Source: Planctomycetota bacterium | Lineage (GTDB): Bacteria; Planctomycetota; B15-G4 | Length of the DNA: 57,355 nucleotides | Direction of reading: 5' to 3' | Assembly: GCA_020638905.1 (NCBI GenBank) | Contig: JACKHP010000026.1 | Span: 1 to 57,355 of the forward strand | Translations under genes and position numbers: made by a program | Notes under the pieces: model-generated | Told to the model about the DNA's origin: nothing | The model's database searches: none | Seen by the model: only the letters and a program-made list of their open reading frames with translations | Shown: positions 1-9,237 of the stretch, piece after piece | Position numbering within the stretch: the first letter of the stretch is position 1 | Layout of the letters: each line of letters starts with the position of its first letter

Positions 1-384
1 TTCGACGTGATCACGATCCTGGTGCACCCCGGCACGGGCCGGCGCCTGCACTTCGTCGTCTCGGCCTCCGGGGTCGACCCGGTGCTGCCCACGCTGAGCG
101 GGGTGTTCCGCGGCGCCGACTGGTTCGAACGCGAGGTCTACGACATGTACGGCGTGCGCTTCGAGGGCCACGCCGACCTCAAGCGCATCCTGATGCCCGA
201 CAGCTTCCCGGCGCACGACTTCCCGCTGCGCAAGGACTACCCGGTCGAGGGTCGCGGCGCGTTCGCCGCTCCGCGGCGCGCACTCGGCGGCAACGTCGAC
301 GGCACCGACGGCAAGGTGGCGATCCCCGCGCAGCCCGGCAAGCCCGGCCCCGCCACCCGTGATCCGCTGGAGCCCCGGTCATGA
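1..384 (+). CDS. nuoC: NADH-quinone oxidoreductase subunit C, 5' end outside window
   Basis: C-terminal part of the 30-kDa subunit of complex I, which sits in the peripheral arm next to NuoD. The frame is open from the first base, so the start lies upstream of the window. The family signature is visible as ADWFEREVYDMYGV followed by FEGHADLKRILMP, which is typical of NuoC (ERE-x-YDM-x-G). After the conserved core there is a tail of about 45 residues rich in Gly, Pro and Ala. The stop codon overlaps the nuoD start as ATGA, indicating coupled translation. NuoA and NuoB are expected just upstream but are not in the window. A fused NuoCD is ruled out by the stop and the separate nuoD start. Confidence 0.94.
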   Translation, partial: FDVITILVHPGTGRRLHFVVSASGVDPVLPTLSGVFRGADWFEREVYDMYGVRFEGHADLKRILMPDSFPAHDFPLRKDYPVEGRGAFAAPRRALGGNVDGTDGKVAIPAQPGKPGPATRDPLEPRS

Positions 385-1604
385 GCGACGCCCGCACCCT
401 CGACGTCGAGGTGCCCGAGCAGGGCGGCGCCGAGTCGATGATGATCAACATGGGGCCGCAGCACCCGTCGACGCACGGCGTGCTGCGCCTGATCCTGCAG
501 ATGGACGGCGAGGAGATCACGCTCTGCGAGCCCGTGATCGGCTACCTCCACCGCGGCAAGGAGAAGATCGGCGAGGGCTACTCGCTGCACAAATTCATCC
601 CGTACACCGACCGCCTCGACTACCTCGCCCCGCTCGCGAACAACGTCGCGTTCGCGTACGCGGGAGAGAAGCTGACCGGCGTCGAGTGCCCGCCTCGCGC
701 CCAGGCCATCCGCGTCATCTGCAGCGAGCTCTCGCGCATCTCCGCCCACCTGCTCGGCCTCGGCGCCTACGCCATGGACCTGGGCGCGATGACGGTCTTC
801 CTGTGGACGTTCCGCGAGCGCGAGTCGATCTACACGATGATCGAGCGCATCTGCGGCGCGCGTTTCACCACGAGCTACACGCGCATCGGCGGCGTCGAGC
901 GCGACCTCCCCGAGGACTTCTGGACGCGTCTGCGCGAGTTCGTGCGCACGTTCCCCGGGCGCGTCGACGAGTACGAGGCGATGCTCACGCGCAACAAGAT
1001 CTGGGTGCGGCGCACCCAGGGCGTGGGCGTGATCACGCGCGAGCAGTGCCTGCAGTTCGGGCTGACCGGGCCGATCCTGCGCGCCAGCGGCGTCGAGTAC
1101 GACGTGCGCAAGGCGCGTCCGTACGGCGGGTACGAGAACTACGAGTTCGAGATCCCGATCGGCACCGAGGGCGACTGCTACGACCGCTACCTGGTGCGCA
1201 TCGAGGAGATGCGGCAGAGCAACCGCATCCTCGAGCAGGTGATCGAGACGATCCCGTCGGGCCCGATCATGAACCGCGAGGCGGAAGGATCGCTGAAGGC
1301 GGTGCTGCCCGAGAAGACCAAGGTGCTCACGAACATGGAGGCGCTCATCCACCAGTTCATGGTGGGCACCGAGTCCGACGTGCTGCCCGTGGGCGAGTGC
1401 CTGTTCTCGGCCGAGAACCCCAAGGGCGAGCTGGGCTTCTACCTGCGCAGCAAGGGCGGCGACAAGCCCGACCGGCTGCGCATCCGCGGGCCCAGCTTCG
1501 CGAACCTGCAGATCCTGCGGGAGATCGTCCCGGGACACATGGTGGCCGACATCATGGCGATCCTGGGCAGCATCGACTTCGTGATGGGCGAGTGCGACCG
1601 CTGA
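381..1604 (+). CDS. nuoD: NADH-quinone oxidoreductase subunit D
   Basis: The 49-kDa subunit of complex I, which forms the quinone-binding pocket with NuoB. The 407-residue length is normal for a stand-alone NuoD. The N-terminal signature MINMGPQHPSTHGVLRLIL is present, with the conserved HRGKEKIGEG a little further on, and the C terminus shows the usual LGSIDFVMGECDR ending. The ATG overlaps the nuoC stop by four bases. A 43-base gap with an AGGAGACC-like ribosome site separates it from nuoE. Confidence 0.97.
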   Translation: MSDARTLDVEVPEQGGAESMMINMGPQHPSTHGVLRLILQMDGEEITLCEPVIGYLHRGKEKIGEGYSLHKFIPYTDRLDYLAPLANNVAFAYAGEKLTGVECPPRAQAIRVICSELSRISAHLLGLGAYAMDLGAMTVFLWTFRERESIYTMIERICGARFTTSYTRIGGVERDLPEDFWTRLREFVRTFPGRVDEYEAMLTRNKIWVRRTQGVGVITREQCLQFGLTGPILRASGVEYDVRKARPYGGYENYEFEIPIGTEGDCYDRYLVRIEEMRQSNRILEQVIETIPSGPIMNREAEGSLKAVLPEKTKVLTNMEALIHQFMVGTESDVLPVGECLFSAENPKGELGFYLRSKGGDKPDRLRIRGPSFANLQILREIVPGHMVADIMAILGSIDFVMGECDR

Positions 1605-1647
1605 GGCGCGCGCGGCGCGACCTCTCCCGAGGAGACCGAGAGACACG

Positions 1648-2115
1648 ATGTTCCCGGACGACGTGAAGGCCGAGCTCGAGGAGATCCGGGGTCGCTTCCC
1701 GGGCCACGACAAGGCCGCGATGGTGCCCGTCCTGCGGCGCGTGCAGGAGCACAAGGGCTGGCTCGACCAGGCGACGCAGGCGTGGGTGGCCGAGTTCCTC
1801 GGCGTGACGGCGATCGAGGTGCACGAGGTCGTGACGTTCTATCCCATGCTGTACGACAAGCCGGTCGGACGGAACGTGCTGCACGTCTGTCGCACGCTCT
1901 CGTGCGAGGTGTGCGGCGCGCGCGAGCTGTGGGCGCACCTCGAGCAGAAGCTCGGCATCAAGCGTGGCGAGACGACGCCCGACGGCCGCTTCACGCTCAA
2001 GGCCGCCGAGTGCCTCGCGTCGTGCGGCACCGCGCCCGTCCTGCTGATCAACAACGAGCGCCACGAGAACCTGTCGCTCGAGCAGGTCGACAAGCTGCTG
2101 GAGGCCGCGCGGTGA
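1648..2115 (+). CDS. nuoE: NADH-quinone oxidoreductase subunit E (24-kDa, [2Fe-2S])
   Basis: Thioredoxin-fold [2Fe-2S] subunit of the NADH-oxidising module. The four expected ligands are visible as C81-x4-C86 and C122-x3-C126 (VCRTLSC and ECLASCG). There is an additional C89. At 155 residues the length is normal. An N-terminal helical segment with VQEHKGWL is typical of the family. Translation is coupled to nuoF: the nuoF GTG start overlaps the nuoE TGA. Confidence 0.96.
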   Translation: MFPDDVKAELEEIRGRFPGHDKAAMVPVLRRVQEHKGWLDQATQAWVAEFLGVTAIEVHEVVTFYPMLYDKPVGRNVLHVCRTLSCEVCGARELWAHLEQKLGIKRGETTPDGRFTLKAAECLASCGTAPVLLINNERHENLSLEQVDKLLEAAR

Positions 2116-3404
2116 AGCTCTCCTCGGTGATCTCCGCCCGCTTCGACACACCCGACAGCCAGTCGATCGAGACGTATCGCAAGGACGGCGGCTACGAGAC
2201 GTACCTGCAGGTGCTCAAGGGCGAGAAGGGCTCGCCCGACGACATCGTCGCCGCGATCAAGGCCTCGGGCCTGCGGGGACGCGGAGGCGCCGGCTTCTCG
2301 ACCGGCATGAAGTGGTCGTTCGTGCCGAAGAACGTCGACAAGCCCAAGTACCTGTGCGTGAACGGCGACGAGTCGGAGCCGGGCACCTTCAAGGACCGTC
2401 AGATCCTCGAGTTCGATCCGCACGCGCTCATCGAGGGCGTCGGCATCACCTGCTGGACGATCGGCGCCGAGCGCGGCTACATCTACCTGCGCTGCGAGTT
2501 CAAGAAGGGCATCGCCACGGTCCAGAAGGCGATCGACGAGGCCTACGCCGCCGGCCTGTTCGGCGAGGACGTCCAGGGCAGCGGGCGCACGATCCACGTG
2601 TCGCTCACGGTGGGGGCGGGCGCGTACATCTGCGGCGAGGAGACCTCGCTGCTGAACTCGATCGAGGGCGTGCGGCCGTACCCGCGCAACAAGCCGCCGT
2701 TCCCGGCGGTCGAGGGCCTGTTCGGCTGTCCGACGATCATCAACAACGTCGAGACGATCACGAACATCCCTCACATCGTGAAGCGCGGCGCCGAGTGGTA
2801 CGCCGGCCTCGGCTGCAAGGACGACCCGGGCTCACGCCTGTGGTGCGTGTCGGGGCACGTGAAGCGTCCCGGCGTGTACGAGGCCGAGACGGGCTTCCGG
2901 CTGCAGGAGCTCATCGACGAGCACTGCGGCGGCATGCGCGGCGGCAAGAAGCTCAAGTGCGTGATCCCCGGCGGCAGCTCGTCGAAGGTGCTGCTGCCCG
3001 ACGAGGTCGCGCAGGTCACGATGGACACGCCCGGCATCCGCAAGTTCGGCAGCTCGCTGGGGTCGGCCGGCATCATCGTCCTCGACGAGGACACCTGCAT
3101 GGTCGACGCCGTGCTGAACCTGATGAAGTTCTACGCGCACGAATCGTGCGGACAGTGCACGCCCTGTCGCGAGGGCACGCCCTGGGTCGTCCAGGTGCTG
3201 CAGCGCATCCGCGACGGCAAGGGCCGGCTGGTCGACCTCGAGCTGCTCGACGACATCGCGAAGAACATGGAGGGCCGCACGGTGTGCGCCCTGGCCGACG
3301 GCGCCTGCTGGCCGCTGACGAGCATCCTCAAGAAGTTCCGCCACGAGTTCGTGGCGAAGATCCCCGGCGCCGAGAAGGGCGCGCGGGAGGTGGCCACCGC
3401 ATGA
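2112..3404 (+). CDS. nuoF: NADH-quinone oxidoreductase subunit F (51-kDa, FMN, NADH site)
   Basis: Catalytic subunit that oxidises NADH through FMN. Visible motifs are the glycine-rich FMN/NADH region GLRGRGGAGFSTGMKW, the second NADH-binding stretch GAGAYICGEETSLLNSIEG, and the [4Fe-4S] N3 ligands C346-x2-C349-x2-C352 (ESCGQCTPCREG) with C392 later. The family length is about 420-440 residues, and this copy has 430 if GTG at 2112 is the start. That GTG overlaps the nuoE stop (GTGA), matching the style of this operon. A longer upstream reading has no family similarity. Confidence 0.96.
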   Translation: MKLSSVISARFDTPDSQSIETYRKDGGYETYLQVLKGEKGSPDDIVAAIKASGLRGRGGAGFSTGMKWSFVPKNVDKPKYLCVNGDESEPGTFKDRQILEFDPHALIEGVGITCWTIGAERGYIYLRCEFKKGIATVQKAIDEAYAAGLFGEDVQGSGRTIHVSLTVGAGAYICGEETSLLNSIEGVRPYPRNKPPFPAVEGLFGCPTIINNVETITNIPHIVKRGAEWYAGLGCKDDPGSRLWCVSGHVKRPGVYEAETGFRLQELIDEHCGGMRGGKKLKCVIPGGSSSKVLLPDEVAQVTMDTPGIRKFGSSLGSAGIIVLDEDTCMVDAVLNLMKFYAHESCGQCTPCREGTPWVVQVLQRIRDGKGRLVDLELLDDIAKNMEGRTVCALADGACWPLTSILKKFRHEFVAKIPGAEKGAREVATA

Positions 3405-4864
3405 TCACGCTCACCATCGACGGGCGGCAGGTCGAAGTCGCCCCGGGCACGACCATCCTCGAAGCGGCGCGCGACCAGCTCGGCATCGAGATCCCGCACT
3501 ACTGCTACCACCGCGACATCGGCATCGACGGCAACTGCCGCATCTGCCTGGTCGAGGTGAACGGCAACAGCGCGAAGCTCGCCATCTCCTGCAAGCAGCC
3601 CTGCGGCGACAAGATGGACGTGCAGACGGCGAGTCCCGCGGTGGTGGCGGCGCGCAAGGGCGTGATGGAGTTCCTGCTCATCAACCACCCGCTCGACTGC
3701 ACCATCTGCGACCAGGCGGGCGAGTGCCCGCTGCAGGAGTACAGCTACGAGTACGGCTCGGGCGACTCGCGCTTCGTCGAGCGCAAGCGCAACAAGCCCA
3801 AGCACGTCGAGTTCTCGGACAAGGTCATGTTCGACGGCGAGCGCTGCATCCTGTGCACGCGCTGCACGCGCTTCTTCGAGACCGTGCGCGAGTGCCGTCC
3901 GATCGGCGTCGAGAACATGGGCGGCAAGAGCACCATCACGCTCGGACCGAACGGGCCGATCGCCGACCCGTACCAGATGAACATCGTCGACATCTGCCCG
4001 GTCGGCGCGCTCACGAGCCGCGACTTCCGATTCAAGCAGCGCGTGTGGTTCATGGACTTCGCCGACACGGTCTGCGCCGGCTGCGCGCGCGGCTGCAACA
4101 TCACGGCGGGGGCGTACCAGGGCAAGCTGCTGCGCTTCGTCCCGCGGCGCAACCCCGAGGTGAACAAGTCGTGGATGTGCGACGACGGCCGCCTCTCGTA
4201 CAAGGACCACAACCTCGGCGACGCCCGCCTGCGCGGCGCGAAGATCGCCGGCGAGCCGGCCTCGATCGACGATGCGCTGGCGAAGCTGGCCGAGCTCGTC
4301 GGCGACGGGCAGGGCGTCGCGGTGCTCGCGTCCACGAAGGACACCTGCGAGGAGCTGCTGGCGCTCAAGACCTGGGCCGCGTCCGCCGGCGTCACGACGC
4401 TCTGGCATGGTGCGGCGACCTGGTCCGGCGACGACTTCCTCCGCTGCGAGGACGCCACGCCGAACACGGCCGGCGCGAAGGCGCTCGGCTACGAACCGGT
4501 CCCCGCGCAGGCTCCCGCGCTGCGCGGGCTCGTGGTGGCCGGCGACGTCGACGTCCCGCCGGCGCTGCTGGCCGGGCTCGACTTCCTCGTGCTGCAGCGC
4601 GCCACCGAGACCGAGCTCTCGGCCGGCGCGGTGGTGCTGCTCCCCGGGCGGACGCCGCTCGAGAAGAAGGGCACCTGGGTCAACGTCGACGGCCTCGCAC
4701 AGGACGTGCGTCCCGCGGTCGAGCCCGGCCCCGGCGTGCCCGAAGACTGGACCCTCTGGCGCGACCTGCTGGGCGAGTCGTGGCCGTCCGTGAAGTCCCT
4801 GACCCTCCGCGTGCGGGCCGAGCTCGGCGGCGCGGACGGTCGACTGGTGGCGAGCGAATCGTGA
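3401..4864 (+). CDS. nuoG: NADH-quinone oxidoreductase subunit G, short form
   Basis: Iron-sulfur subunit of the NADH module. All cluster ligands can be placed: [2Fe-2S] at C35, C46, C49 and C64; the His-containing cluster at H96, C100, C103 and C109; C149, C152, C155 and C199; and a fourth set C225, C228, C232 and C260 in the start of the molybdopterin-type domain. At 487 residues it is much shorter than NuoG of E. coli or Thermus (about 780-910), because most of the molybdopterin-like C-terminal domain is missing. The end is a clean stop overlapping nuoH, and no continuation is visible in another frame. This looks like a compact lineage-specific form, not damage. Confidence 0.94.
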   Translation: MITLTIDGRQVEVAPGTTILEAARDQLGIEIPHYCYHRDIGIDGNCRICLVEVNGNSAKLAISCKQPCGDKMDVQTASPAVVAARKGVMEFLLINHPLDCTICDQAGECPLQEYSYEYGSGDSRFVERKRNKPKHVEFSDKVMFDGERCILCTRCTRFFETVRECRPIGVENMGGKSTITLGPNGPIADPYQMNIVDICPVGALTSRDFRFKQRVWFMDFADTVCAGCARGCNITAGAYQGKLLRFVPRRNPEVNKSWMCDDGRLSYKDHNLGDARLRGAKIAGEPASIDDALAKLAELVGDGQGVAVLASTKDTCEELLALKTWAASAGVTTLWHGAATWSGDDFLRCEDATPNTAGAKALGYEPVPAQAPALRGLVVAGDVDVPPALLAGLDFLVLQRATETELSAGAVVLLPGRTPLEKKGTWVNVDGLAQDVRPAVEPGPGVPEDWTLWRDLLGESWPSVKSLTLRVRAELGGADGRLVASES

Positions 4865-5895
4865 GCGACAACCTGCTCTTCATCATCGGCACGAACCTGG
4901 CGAAGATCATCCTCTTCACCCACCTCGTGCTGATCTTCGCGGCCTACATGCCGTGGGTCGAACGCAAGGTCTCGGCCTGGATGCAGGACCGCGTCGGCCC
5001 CAACCGCGTGGGCTACGCGGGCCTGCTGCAGCCGATCGCCGACGCGCTCAAGTTCATCTTCAAGGAGGACGCGATCCCGGGGCACGTCGAGAAGGTGCTC
5101 TTCGTGCTCGCGCCCGCCATGACGGTCATCCCCGCGCTGCTGATCCTCGCGGTGATCCCGTTCGCGCCGCCGGTCAAGGTGCTCGGCGAGTCGGTGCAGA
5201 TGGTCATCGCCGACCTCGACACGGGCATCCTGTTCGTGTTCGCGATCAGCAGCCTGTCCGTCTACGGCATCACGTTCGCGGGCTGGGCCAGCAACAACAA
5301 GTACTCGCTGCTGGGAGGCGTGCGCAGCTCGGCGCAGATGATCAGCTACGAGGTCTGCCTCGGGCTGTCGGTGGTCGGCATCTTCATGGCCGCCCAGACG
5401 CTGCGGCTGACCGACATCGTCACGCTCCAGGTCGACGGCGTGTGGAACATCTTCACGCAGCCGATCGGTGCGCTGGTGTTCATCGTCGCCGCCTTCGCCG
5501 AGACGAACCGCCTGCCGTTCGACCTGCCCGAGGCCGAGACCGAGCTGGTGGCCGGGTACCACACCGAGTACGGCAGCATGAAGTTCGCGATGTTCTTCGC
5601 GGGCGAGTACGCCGCCATGTTCGTCTTCTCGGCCCTCGTGGCCGTGCTCTTCCTGGGCGGCTGGGACGTGCCGTTCATGTCGAACGCGACGTTCGCGGCG
5701 CTCGGCAACTGGGGCGTCGTGATCGGCATGCTCTCCTTCCTCACGAAGGTTTGTGCCTTCCTCTTCTTCTACGTCTGGGTGCGCTGGACCATCCCGCGCT
5801 TCCGCTTCGACCAGCTCATGCACCTGGGATGGAAGGTGCTGCTGCCGCTGGCGCTGGTCAACGTCGTGATCACCGGACTCTGGAACCTGCCCTGA
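4861..5895 (+). CDS. nuoH: NADH-quinone oxidoreductase subunit H
   Basis: Membrane subunit at the junction of the peripheral and membrane arms, close to the quinone chamber. It has 344 residues with about eight hydrophobic helices. Conserved stretches are WVERKVSAWMQDRVGPNRVG near the N terminus and AETNRLPFDLPEAETELV in the middle. GTG at 4861 overlaps the nuoG stop and places the conserved WxERK motif about 36 residues in, as usual. The following gene, nuoI, starts 14 bases downstream. Confidence 0.97.
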   Translation: MSDNLLFIIGTNLAKIILFTHLVLIFAAYMPWVERKVSAWMQDRVGPNRVGYAGLLQPIADALKFIFKEDAIPGHVEKVLFVLAPAMTVIPALLILAVIPFAPPVKVLGESVQMVIADLDTGILFVFAISSLSVYGITFAGWASNNKYSLLGGVRSSAQMISYEVCLGLSVVGIFMAAQTLRLTDIVTLQVDGVWNIFTQPIGALVFIVAAFAETNRLPFDLPEAETELVAGYHTEYGSMKFAMFFAGEYAAMFVFSALVAVLFLGGWDVPFMSNATFAALGNWGVVIGMLSFLTKVCAFLFFYVWVRWTIPRFRFDQLMHLGWKVLLPLALVNVVITGLWNLP

Positions 5896-5909
5896 AGGGA
5901 CACCGACCG

Positions 5910-6491
5910 ATGGCCAAGGTCGTCGACCGCCACAAGCTGACCTGGTACGAGGAGCTGTACCTGCCCGCGATCGCGTCGGGACTGAAGCGCACCTTCCGGC
6001 AGATGTTCCAGCCGGACATCACGCTGCAGTACCCCGAGGAACGCCCGCAGATCTACGACGACTACCGCGGCGCGCCCGGACTCGTGCGCGACCAGGACGG
6101 TCGCGAGAAGTGCGTCTCGTGCCAGCTCTGCGAGTACATCTGCCCGCCGAAGGCGATCGTGATCGTGCCCGGCGAGGCGCCCGAGGGTGCCACGTACGAC
6201 TACAGCCACATCGAGAAGGCGCCGCGCGAGTTCTTCATCGACATGCTGCGCTGCATCTACTGCGGCTACTGCGAGGAGATCTGCCCCGAGCAGGCGATCT
6301 TCATGACGGGCGAGTACGAGCTCAATGCGGGCAGCCGCCAGGAGCTCGTCCACGACAAGAAGCGGCTGTACGAGATCGGCGGCCTGCGTCCCGACCCGAT
6401 CCAGAAGTGGAAGGGCAAGGACGACCGGCTCGACGCCGGCGGATTCACCGACCTGCGCAAGCGCGGCGCGGGCGCCGAGGAGGGCGAGTAG
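5910..6491 (+). CDS. nuoI: NADH-quinone oxidoreductase subunit I (two [4Fe-4S])
   Basis: Ferredoxin-like subunit that carries clusters N6a and N6b from the NADH module towards NuoB. Two classical motifs are present, CVSCQLCEYICP and CIYCGYCEEICP, separated by about 42 residues. It has 193 residues, with an N-terminal amphipathic stretch (ASGLKRTFRQMF) typical of the family. The start is the ATG 14 bases after the nuoH stop. The stop is directly followed by the GTG of nuoJ. Confidence 0.96.
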   Translation: MAKVVDRHKLTWYEELYLPAIASGLKRTFRQMFQPDITLQYPEERPQIYDDYRGAPGLVRDQDGREKCVSCQLCEYICPPKAIVIVPGEAPEGATYDYSHIEKAPREFFIDMLRCIYCGYCEEICPEQAIFMTGEYELNAGSRQELVHDKKRLYEIGGLRPDPIQKWKGKDDRLDAGGFTDLRKRGAGAEEGE

Positions 6492-6979
<488 letters not shown>

Positions 6980-6983
<4 letters not shown>

Positions 6984-7300
6984 TCCCGCTCGAGCACTAC
7001 CTCTACCTGTCCGGCATGCTGTTCACGCTCGGCCTGTGCGGCGTGATGATGCGCCGCAACGTGATCCTCGTCCTCATGTCGGTCGAGATCATGCTCAACG
7101 CGGCCAACGTGGCGCTGGTGGCTTTCAACAAGCACCTCGTCGTCGCGGGCGGCACGCCCGAGCCCCACGGACAGGTCTTCGTCTTCTTCACCATCGCCGT
7201 GGCGGCCGCCGAGGCCGCCGTCGCGCTGGTCATCGCCATGGCGCTCTTCCGGCGTCTCGACACCGTCAACGTCGACGACGTCGCCAACCTCCGCTGGTAG
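6980..7300 (+). CDS. nuoK: NADH-quinone oxidoreductase subunit K
   Basis: Smallest antiporter-like (MrpC-type) membrane subunit, 106 residues with three transmembrane helices. The family signature VEIMLNAANVALVAF is present, including the conserved Glu of helix 2, and a second conserved Glu lies in AAAEAAVALVIA. The ATG overlaps the nuoJ stop (ATGA). The C-terminal tail (TVNVDDVANLRW) resembles the usual NuoK ending. Confidence 0.96.
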
Positions 7301-7308
7301 CCGCCACG

Positions 7309-9234
7309 ATGTTCGACTTCGGCCCCTGGCACATCCTCTTCCTGCCCCTGGTCTCCGCGGCGCTGATCCTGTTCGGGCTGCACCGAAGCAAGGCCGTGAG
7401 CGCCGGGCTCGCCATCGGCGTGGTGTGGGTGGGCTTCGCGATCTGCGCCTTCAAGCTGCTGCCCCAGGTCATGGAGAACGGCGCGGGCTGGTTCGCCCAC
7501 GACGCCGTGACCTGGATGCGCGCGGGAGACATCACCTTCAGCTACGGCACGCTGGTCGACGGCCTGTCGACGATCATGATGCTCGTCGTGCTGGGCGTGG
7601 GCGGCCTGATCCACATCTACGCGGTCGGGTACATGAAGGGCGACCCGGGCTTCGCACGCTTCTTCGGCTGCCTGTCGCTGTTCATGTTCTCGATGCTCGG
7701 CATCGTGCTCGCCGACAACTTCTTCCAGATCTTCATCCACTGGGAGCTGGTCGGCGTGAGCAGCTACCTGCTGATCGGCTTCTACTACAAGAAGCCGTCG
7801 GCGTCGGCCGCGGGCAACAAGGCCTTCCTCACGAACCGCGTCGGCGACTTCGGGTTCATGATCGGCATCCTGATGCTGTTCTACGCCACGGGGACGGCGA
7901 ACTTCCGCGAGATGGCCGCGGTCGTCAACCAGGGCGGCTTCCTCGACACCGTGCGTTTCCAGGTGGGCGGCGCGCACGGCTGGACGATGACGAACGAGCA
8001 CTTCCTGTGGGTGGCCGGCGCGCTCACGCTCATGGGCGTCATGGGCAAGTCGGCGCAGTTCCCGCTGCACGTCTGGCTGCCCGACGCCATGGAGGGCCCG
8101 ACCCCGGTCTCGGCCCTGATCCACGCGGCGACGATGGTGGCGGCCGGCGTCTTCCTGCTGGCGCGCATCTTCTTCATCTACCTGCCCAGCGAGACGGCCA
8201 TGAGCATCGTGGCGCACCTGGGCATGTTCACGGCGTTCTTCGCCGCGACGATCGCCACGACGCAGTTCGACATCAAGCGCATCCTGGCCTTCTCGACGCT
8301 CTCGCAGCTCGGCTACATGGTCATGGCGATCGGGCTGAACGGCACCGACGTGGCCATGTACCACCTCACGACGCACGCCTTCTTCAAGGCGCTGCTGTTC
8401 CTCGGGGCCGGGTCGGTGATCCACGCGGTGCACACGAACGACATCCGCGAGATGGGGGCGCTGTTCAAGAAGCTGCCGATCACGTCGACCGTGTTCCTGA
8501 TCGGCACCCTCGCGCTGTGCGGCGTGCCGCCGCTGTCGGGCTTCTGGAGCAAGGACGGCATCCTGCACCTGACGCAGCACCCGCCCGTGTGGGGCGACGA
8601 CGTGTTCATCCGCTGGCTCCCGACGATCACCGCCGTGCTCACCAGCTACTACATGTTCCGGCTGGTGTTCCTGACCTTCTTCGGCAAGCCGCGCTACCAC
8701 GGGCACCCGCACGAGTCGTCGCCCAGCATGTGGGCTCCGATGGTGGTGCTGTGCGTGTTCGCGATCATCTCCGGACCGGTGCTGTTCACGCAGGAGGTCA
8801 TCGACGGCTTCCGCTCGGTGACGCGCCCGCTCGGGGCCGGTGACTTCGAGCACATCCACGGCGACGCGCACACGATCCTGCACTCGCTGCTGATCTTCGG
8901 CGTCGGGGCGGGCGCGGCCTTCGCCGCGTTCTCGCGCAGGTGGGTCGACCCCGAGGTTGTGAAGCGCGCGCTCGGCCCCGTCCACCGGCTGTTCGACAAC
9001 CGCTGGTACATCGACGACTTCTACGCCTGGATCGTCGAGCACGTGCAGCAGAACTTCGCCCGCCTGTGCGACCTGTTCGACCGCGTCGTCGTGATCGGCA
9101 TCCTCGTGAACGGCTCCGCCTGGACGACCCGCGCCGTCGGCGCGCTCGCCGCCCGGTACCAGTCCGGCCAGGTGCGCACGTACGCCCTCCTCTTCGTGGC
9201 CGGTGTGGCCGCCCTGCTGGCGCTGAACCTCTAA
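7309..9234 (+). CDS. nuoL: NADH-quinone oxidoreductase subunit L
   Basis: Distal antiporter-like proton-pumping subunit. The 641 residues include about 16 hydrophobic helices and the long C-terminal lateral-helix region. Motifs seen are HWELVGVSSYLLIGF with the catalytic Glu, NRVGDFGFMIG, and PLHVWLPDAMEGPTPVSALI. The chosen ATG lies 8 bases after the nuoK stop and begins with a hydrophobic first helix. A longer reading overlaps nuoK and lacks family similarity. Confidence 0.97.
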   Translation: MFDFGPWHILFLPLVSAALILFGLHRSKAVSAGLAIGVVWVGFAICAFKLLPQVMENGAGWFAHDAVTWMRAGDITFSYGTLVDGLSTIMMLVVLGVGGLIHIYAVGYMKGDPGFARFFGCLSLFMFSMLGIVLADNFFQIFIHWELVGVSSYLLIGFYYKKPSASAAGNKAFLTNRVGDFGFMIGILMLFYATGTANFREMAAVVNQGGFLDTVRFQVGGAHGWTMTNEHFLWVAGALTLMGVMGKSAQFPLHVWLPDAMEGPTPVSALIHAATMVAAGVFLLARIFFIYLPSETAMSIVAHLGMFTAFFAATIATTQFDIKRILAFSTLSQLGYMVMAIGLNGTDVAMYHLTTHAFFKALLFLGAGSVIHAVHTNDIREMGALFKKLPITSTVFLIGTLALCGVPPLSGFWSKDGILHLTQHPPVWGDDVFIRWLPTITAVLTSYYMFRLVFLTFFGKPRYHGHPHESSPSMWAPMVVLCVFAIISGPVLFTQEVIDGFRSVTRPLGAGDFEHIHGDAHTILHSLLIFGVGAGAAFAAFSRRWVDPEVVKRALGPVHRLFDNRWYIDDFYAWIVEHVQQNFARLCDLFDRVVVIGILVNGSAWTTRAVGALAARYQSGQVRTYALLFVAGVAALLALNL

Positions 9235-9237
9235 GCC

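Noticed and set aside
1782..2111. Upstream in-frame extension of nuoF
   Set aside because: It reads through nuoE in another frame with Arg-rich nonsense. The family N terminus begins at GTG 2112.
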